A stretch of DNA of 8,707 bases from JASJBU01 sp965372385 (GTDB taxonomy: Bacteria; Pseudomonadota; Gammaproteobacteria; Chromatiales; Chromatiaceae), in NCBI GenBank assembly GCA_965372385.1, contig CBDVCD010000138.1:1-8707 (forward strand), in the 5' to 3' direction. The translations under genes were made by a program, and so were the position numbers. Within the stretch, counting starts at the first letter, position 1. The number at the start of each line of letters is the position of its first letter. Positions 6,047-8,707 of this stretch are shown here, one piece after another. Under the pieces are notes generated by a model. That model was not told where the DNA came from. It was given only the letters and a program-made list of their open reading frames with translations, and did no database searches.

Positions 6047-7804
6047 TCAGACCGGGGCTAGTATGACACCGGTTCCGGGATGGGTGTGATAGTCGTCGCG
6101 AGCGTTGGTCACACTACTCAAACCAAAGGCATTGACCGCCAGTTGCAGTCCGTCGACCAGCACCTTCCACTCTCCCTCCGGCAGGTGAAAGTCGGCGCCT
6201 GTGTCGCTGCCGTTGAGTAGTACTACCAGGGCCTGCCTGCGTCTTTGCCGCAGCAGGTCCATTGGCGGTGGCTTTATGATGTATCCTATGGCATTCACAT
6301 TGTCTTTGTGTGGATAACCGGTTGGATAGATCCAGTCAATGTCCCAGTTGTTACGCTTGTGATCGTTGTTTCTGAGTGGCCCGGTGTGGTGAAAATGGGG
6401 CAGCTGCCTTCTGAGTGTGATCAGGCGTGCCACGGCTTCAACCAGATCCCGGTGCTCGTGTGCATTGCGCCAGTCGATTTGATTGAGATCTGGACGATCA
6501 TAACTGTTGTCGTGTCCGTTCTTCGAGAACATCAGTTCAGTCCCCTCACCGAGCATGGGCACACCCTGTGAAGTCAACACCAACATGACCCCAAGAAACA
6601 CACGCTGTTTGTTTCCCTGCACCAGGTCCGTCAGGGTTTGTCCATCATGGCTGGAAAGATAGTTGATGGATTGCTGAGGTCTGAGTGCCCAGCCTCCATC
6701 TTTGACATGGCTACCCTTGATGGCACGCATCAGTCTGTCCCGGTTGCGGTAGCTACCACGCCCCGTAATAAAAGTCTTGCCGGCTTCACGAAAATCATCA
6801 TTCCAGATGGCCCAACGGGTCGCCGCGAAATCACCGCGCATATCACCTTTGCCCCATTGGGTTCCACCCAATGCCCAGGGTTCAGCGATAAGATAGATAC
6901 GCTCGGGCAGCCGTCGGTCGATTTCCAGCAGGGTCTGTTTGTCATGCAGGGCCCCGAGATCGAAGCGGAAACCGTCGAAGCGATAGTTCTTTACCAGGTG
7001 CTCGAGGGTTTGGATGATCGATTCCCGGATCACTGGATGTTCGGTTTGGATCGTGGGTCCGCAACCAGAGCCATGACAGAATTCCCCATTTTCGTATCGA
7101 CGGTAGACGATATCCTCTCCCCAGGCCTTTACCAGCAATTCACCCCCATGATTGAAGACCACGTCGAGGAGCACGGGAATACCGCGGCCGTGCATGGCAT
7201 CGACCAGTGCCATGACCTCTCTGTTGACCTCTTGCTTATCCAGGGCATAGCTACCCCTCATGGCGCGAAACGAAGTCGAAAAATAGCCCCAATCCTGACC
7301 CAGTGTTTTGCTATGGGCGTGTAAAGGTAAGAATTCCACGGCCACCTTGAGTCGCTGCAGATGACCCAGGACAGCAGGCGAACAAGCCCCCAGGTAGGTA
7401 CCGCGATGGCTTTCGTCCGCAACCTCGGTGCTTTCATGCCGACTGAGGGCTGGAAGATGAGCCTCATAGATGACGATATCGCGCATCGCCGGGGCACGGA
7501 AGCGCGGATGTTCAAACCGATATGCCAGGTCGCTGAAATAGGATACCAAGCCTTTCTTGTGACGCTCGGTGCGGTGGGCCAACGGATCCGCGATACAATA
7601 GGTATCTCCGTTGCAGCGGACCTCAAAGTGGTAAGCGAGGCCATGCAGGTCACGATAGGGGCGGTGCAGCTTCGATGTCCAGTTGCCTCGTTGATCCCTT
7701 TTCATTGGCCAGGCGTTACCCTGACCTTCAACGACCAGGGAAACCGCATCTGCGTCTGGCTGATATAAGCTAATAACCGGTCGCCGCCAAAACAACCACG
7801 ACAT
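6047..7804 (-). CDS. GH13 glycogen debranching enzyme, isoamylase/GlgX-type
   Basis: The protein has 585 residues, with a strong GAGG Shine-Dalgarno sequence 8 nt before ATG 7804. The N-terminus (about 10-95) looks like a CBM48-type beta-sandwich. A GH13 barrel follows with all four conserved regions: DVVFNH (214-219), GFRFDLGA (278-285, nucleophile D282), LIAEPW (305-310, acid/base E308) and SSHD (384-387, D387). The AEPW...G context and SSHDGQTLTDLV resemble isoamylase/GlgX enzymes, which hydrolyse alpha-1,6 branches of glycogen. YDRPDLNQIDW also recalls pullulanases. The pullulanase YNWGYDP motif is replaced by QDWGYFSTSF, and malto-oligosyltrehalose trehalohydrolase motifs do not fit as well. 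It is slightly shorter than GlgX and has no signal peptide, so it should act on cytoplasmic glycogen. No glycogen genes adjoin it. Confidence 0.87.
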   Translation of the reverse strand: MSWLFWRRPVISLYQPDADAVSLVVEGQGNAWPMKRDQRGNWTSKLHRPYRDLHGLAYHFEVRCNGDTYCIADPLAHRTERHKKGLVSYFSDLAYRFEHPRFRAPAMRDIVIYEAHLPALSRHESTEVADESHRGTYLGACSPAVLGHLQRLKVAVEFLPLHAHSKTLGQDWGYFSTSFRAMRGSYALDKQEVNREVMALVDAMHGRGIPVLLDVVFNHGGELLVKAWGEDIVYRRYENGEFCHGSGCGPTIQTEHPVIRESIIQTLEHLVKNYRFDGFRFDLGALHDKQTLLEIDRRLPERIYLIAEPWALGGTQWGKGDMRGDFAATRWAIWNDDFREAGKTFITGRGSYRNRDRLMRAIKGSHVKDGGWALRPQQSINYLSSHDGQTLTDLVQGNKQRVFLGVMLVLTSQGVPMLGEGTELMFSKNGHDNSYDRPDLNQIDWRNAHEHRDLVEAVARLITLRRQLPHFHHTGPLRNNDHKRNNWDIDWIYPTGYPHKDNVNAIGYIIKPPPMDLLRQRRRQALVVLLNGSDTGADFHLPEGEWKVLVDGLQLAVNAFGLSSVTNARDDYHTHPGTGVILAPV

Positions 7805-8127
7805 TTTACATCCCTCAGTTTTATTGTGATAAATCCGTTGTTATAAACACCCCTACTCCTAGAGAGGAGTTGTGATCATCACATAGGGGAGAGGAGGGAA
7901 GGGTTAAAAAACGCCATCCATCTTTAACTTGATTATTACGAAAAATGAAAAACGATTGCAAGCCTTATTTCTAAGTCAAACAGAAACCTCGAAAGATTTT
8001 AGATATGATCAATAACTTATTGTATTAAAAATTATATAGAGATATTTATATCGGATTAACTGACGATATTATCTTAGTTGAATATACCAATACACTAAAC
8101 ACGATAGGGACAAGGATTTATCTCTGT
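7805..8127. other. AT-rich divergent intergenic region, debranching enzyme / cas6 operon
   Basis: There is no gene in this stretch; stops are frequent in all frames. The left part (7805-7905) holds the Shine-Dalgarno sequence of the debranching gene, a three-way-junction palindrome (7850-7889) and a purine-rich tract (7885-7903). From about 7905 to 8127 the DNA is strikingly AT-rich, with several GATAT/ATATC inverted repeats. TATGAT at 8004-8009 is a possible -10 box toward the cas6 operon, but I see no convincing -35. No CRISPR repeats are present. The low GC suggests a boundary of acquired DNA. Confidence 0.6.
7850..7889. promoter_or_regulatory. 40-nt three-way-junction (T-shaped) palindrome in the debranching-gene leader
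   Basis: CCCCTA (7850-7855) pairs with TAGGGG (7884-7889). The enclosed bases are two further palindromes: CTCCT-AGAG-AGGAG (7856-7869) and TGTGAT-C-ATCACA (7871-7883), joined by one unpaired T. Every arm is perfect. It lies 45 nt upstream of the debranching-enzyme ATG, probably within or next to its leader, and could be a cis-acting RNA element or an operator. The TGTGA/TCACA arms are too close together for a canonical CRP site. Confidence 0.5.
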
Positions 8128-8319
8128 ATGGGGAATATTATTGAACTACCGACCGAGGGTAATGAATACTTATGGGTATTTGGCTTTAGTGTGTTGAGTG
8201 ATTTATCCTGCCGCGTTGTGGCACTGTTCCACAATAATCGCAAGCTTACGGTATCTTCAATTCATAAGAAAGACGGAAGTATGATAATAATACGGATAAG
8301 ACAACAGGTAGTTGATTGA
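8128..8319 (+). CDS. 63-residue small protein, ACT-like pattern, coupled to cas6
   Basis: I do not recognise this small acidic-to-neutral protein as a named family. It starts at ATG 8128, with AAGGA 11 nt upstream. The order is a short polar N-terminus, a strand (YLWVFGFSV), an amphipathic helix (LSCRVVALFHNN) and two strands (KLTVSSIH and MIIIRIRQQVV). This reads like the first beta-alpha-beta-beta portion of an ACT domain, as in small acetolactate synthase subunits, where a similar L-RV--LF segment precedes the ligand-binding strand. The last helix and strand of a full ACT domain are absent. Its TGA shares one base with the ATG of the cas6-like gene (TGATG), so translation is probably coupled and the product may belong to the CRISPR system. 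It might equally be an unrelated or spurious small ORF. Confidence 0.6.
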   Translation: MGNIIELPTEGNEYLWVFGFSVLSDLSCRVVALFHNNRKLTVSSIHKKDGSMIIIRIRQQVVD

Positions 8320-8707
8320 TGCTTAGAATTTCCCGATACCGCTTTAGATTTCACGCACTGGATCCAATACAACTTCCCCCATTTCCCGGTTCCGCAATGC
8401 GCGGCCTTTTCGGTCATGGGCTCAAGCGCAGTGTATGTGTTACTCGGTTAAAAAGCTGCAGTGAATGTCTCCTGCGCAATCACTGCGTCTACAGTTACCT
8501 ATTTGAAACCCATTTAACCGTCGACAAGCGGGAAAATGCACCCCATCCCTTGGTGCTGGATGTCCACCAGCTACAACGGTGCTATGAACTCGGCGCAGAA
8601 TTCAGCGTTGAGGCAACTTTAGTCGGTAACGCCAATCGAAACTTTCCTTACCTGATTCAGGCTTGGCAACGCGCGGGGCAGCGGGGTTTGGGCAGGGAAA
8701 ATGCTCG
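8319..8707 (+). CDS. cas6: Cas6-family CRISPR pre-crRNA endoribonuclease (partial, N-terminal part)
   Basis: The first 129 codons lie in the window; the gene runs off the right edge. The start follows the RAMP Cas6 pattern: a short strand (RYRFRFHAL), then PFPGSAMRGLFGHGLKR, which matches the usual G-x-x-hRGhhGxxL-R motif. Four cysteines follow (C40, C47, C50, C56, in CSECLLRNHCVYSYLFE), as in the Zn-ribbon-like C-x-x-C...C-Y...LFE of this branch. Later, HPLVLD and RGLGRENA resemble the F-x-x-x-hh and glycine-rich turn before the C-terminal half. Cas6 cleaves CRISPR repeat RNA to make crRNAs, mostly in type I and III systems; the subtype cannot be told from this fragment. ATG 8319 overlaps the stop of the small gene, and no array is visible here. 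Confidence 0.82.
   Translation, partial: MLRISRYRFRFHALDPIQLPPFPGSAMRGLFGHGLKRSVCVTRLKSCSECLLRNHCVYSYLFETHLTVDKRENAPHPLVLDVHQLQRCYELGAEFSVEATLVGNANRNFPYLIQAWQRAGQRGLGRENA

Noticed and set aside
6047..7804. Malto-oligosyltrehalose trehalohydrolase (TreZ) identity for the GH13 gene
   Set aside because: The length is similar, but the AEPW and SSHDGQTL motifs match isoamylase/GlgX and not the TreZ region III/IV patterns, and no treY or treS neighbours are seen.
7871..7883. CRP binding site
   Set aside because: The half-sites TGTGA and TCACA are only 3 bp apart instead of 6, so a canonical CRP dimer would not fit.
7905..8127. CRISPR leader or repeats in the AT-rich spacer
   Set aside because: No regularly spaced direct repeats are present; the short inverted repeats are expected in such AT-rich DNA.

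Overview
The window looks like chromosomal DNA of a gammaproteobacterial, probably sulfur-oxidising, bacterium. The coding DNA is moderately GC-rich. There is a secreted Gly/Tyr/Pro-rich repeat protein resembling sulfur globule proteins, a CHASE-domain sensor, a glycogen-type debranching enzyme and the start of a CRISPR-Cas locus. The taxonomic guess rests on family-level resemblance only, because nothing could be searched.

Layout. (a) 1-2500, minus strand: a two-gene unit. A 2-phosphoglycerate-kinase-like protein with two apparent ATP-cone repeats is followed after one base by a membrane-bound CHASE sensor that runs off the left edge. (b) 2501-2921: a divergent intergenic region holding a 75-bp palindromic, REP/MITE-like repeat and a candidate sigma70 promoter. 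(c) 2922-3419, plus strand: an exported GYGGAP-repeat protein, closed by a strong hairpin terminator at 3447-3493. (d) 3512-5894, minus strand: a soluble PDC/Cache-type sensor protein and, 31 bp further on, a metallo-beta-lactamase/beta-CASP nuclease, probably one operon. (e) 6047-7804, minus strand: a GH13 isoamylase/GlgX-type glycogen debranching enzyme followed by a 10-bp hairpin. (f) 7805-8127: an AT-rich intergenic region that contains a 40-nt three-way-junction palindrome in the debranching-enzyme leader. (g) 8128 to the right edge, plus strand: a 63-residue protein with an ACT-like strand/helix pattern, overlapping by one base the start of a cas6-type CRISPR endoribonuclease that is cut by the window end.

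How the parts may work together. The kinase/CHASE and PDC/beta-CASP pairs both couple a sensory domain to an enzyme. The debranching enzyme and the 2-phosphoglycerate kinase point to carbon-storage and lower-glycolysis metabolism. The most unusual parts are the small ACT-like gene translationally coupled to cas6 and the T-shaped palindrome between it and the debranching gene. The left-hand genes are otherwise ordinary housekeeping or regulatory loci. No CRISPR array, transposase, tRNA or rRNA was seen.
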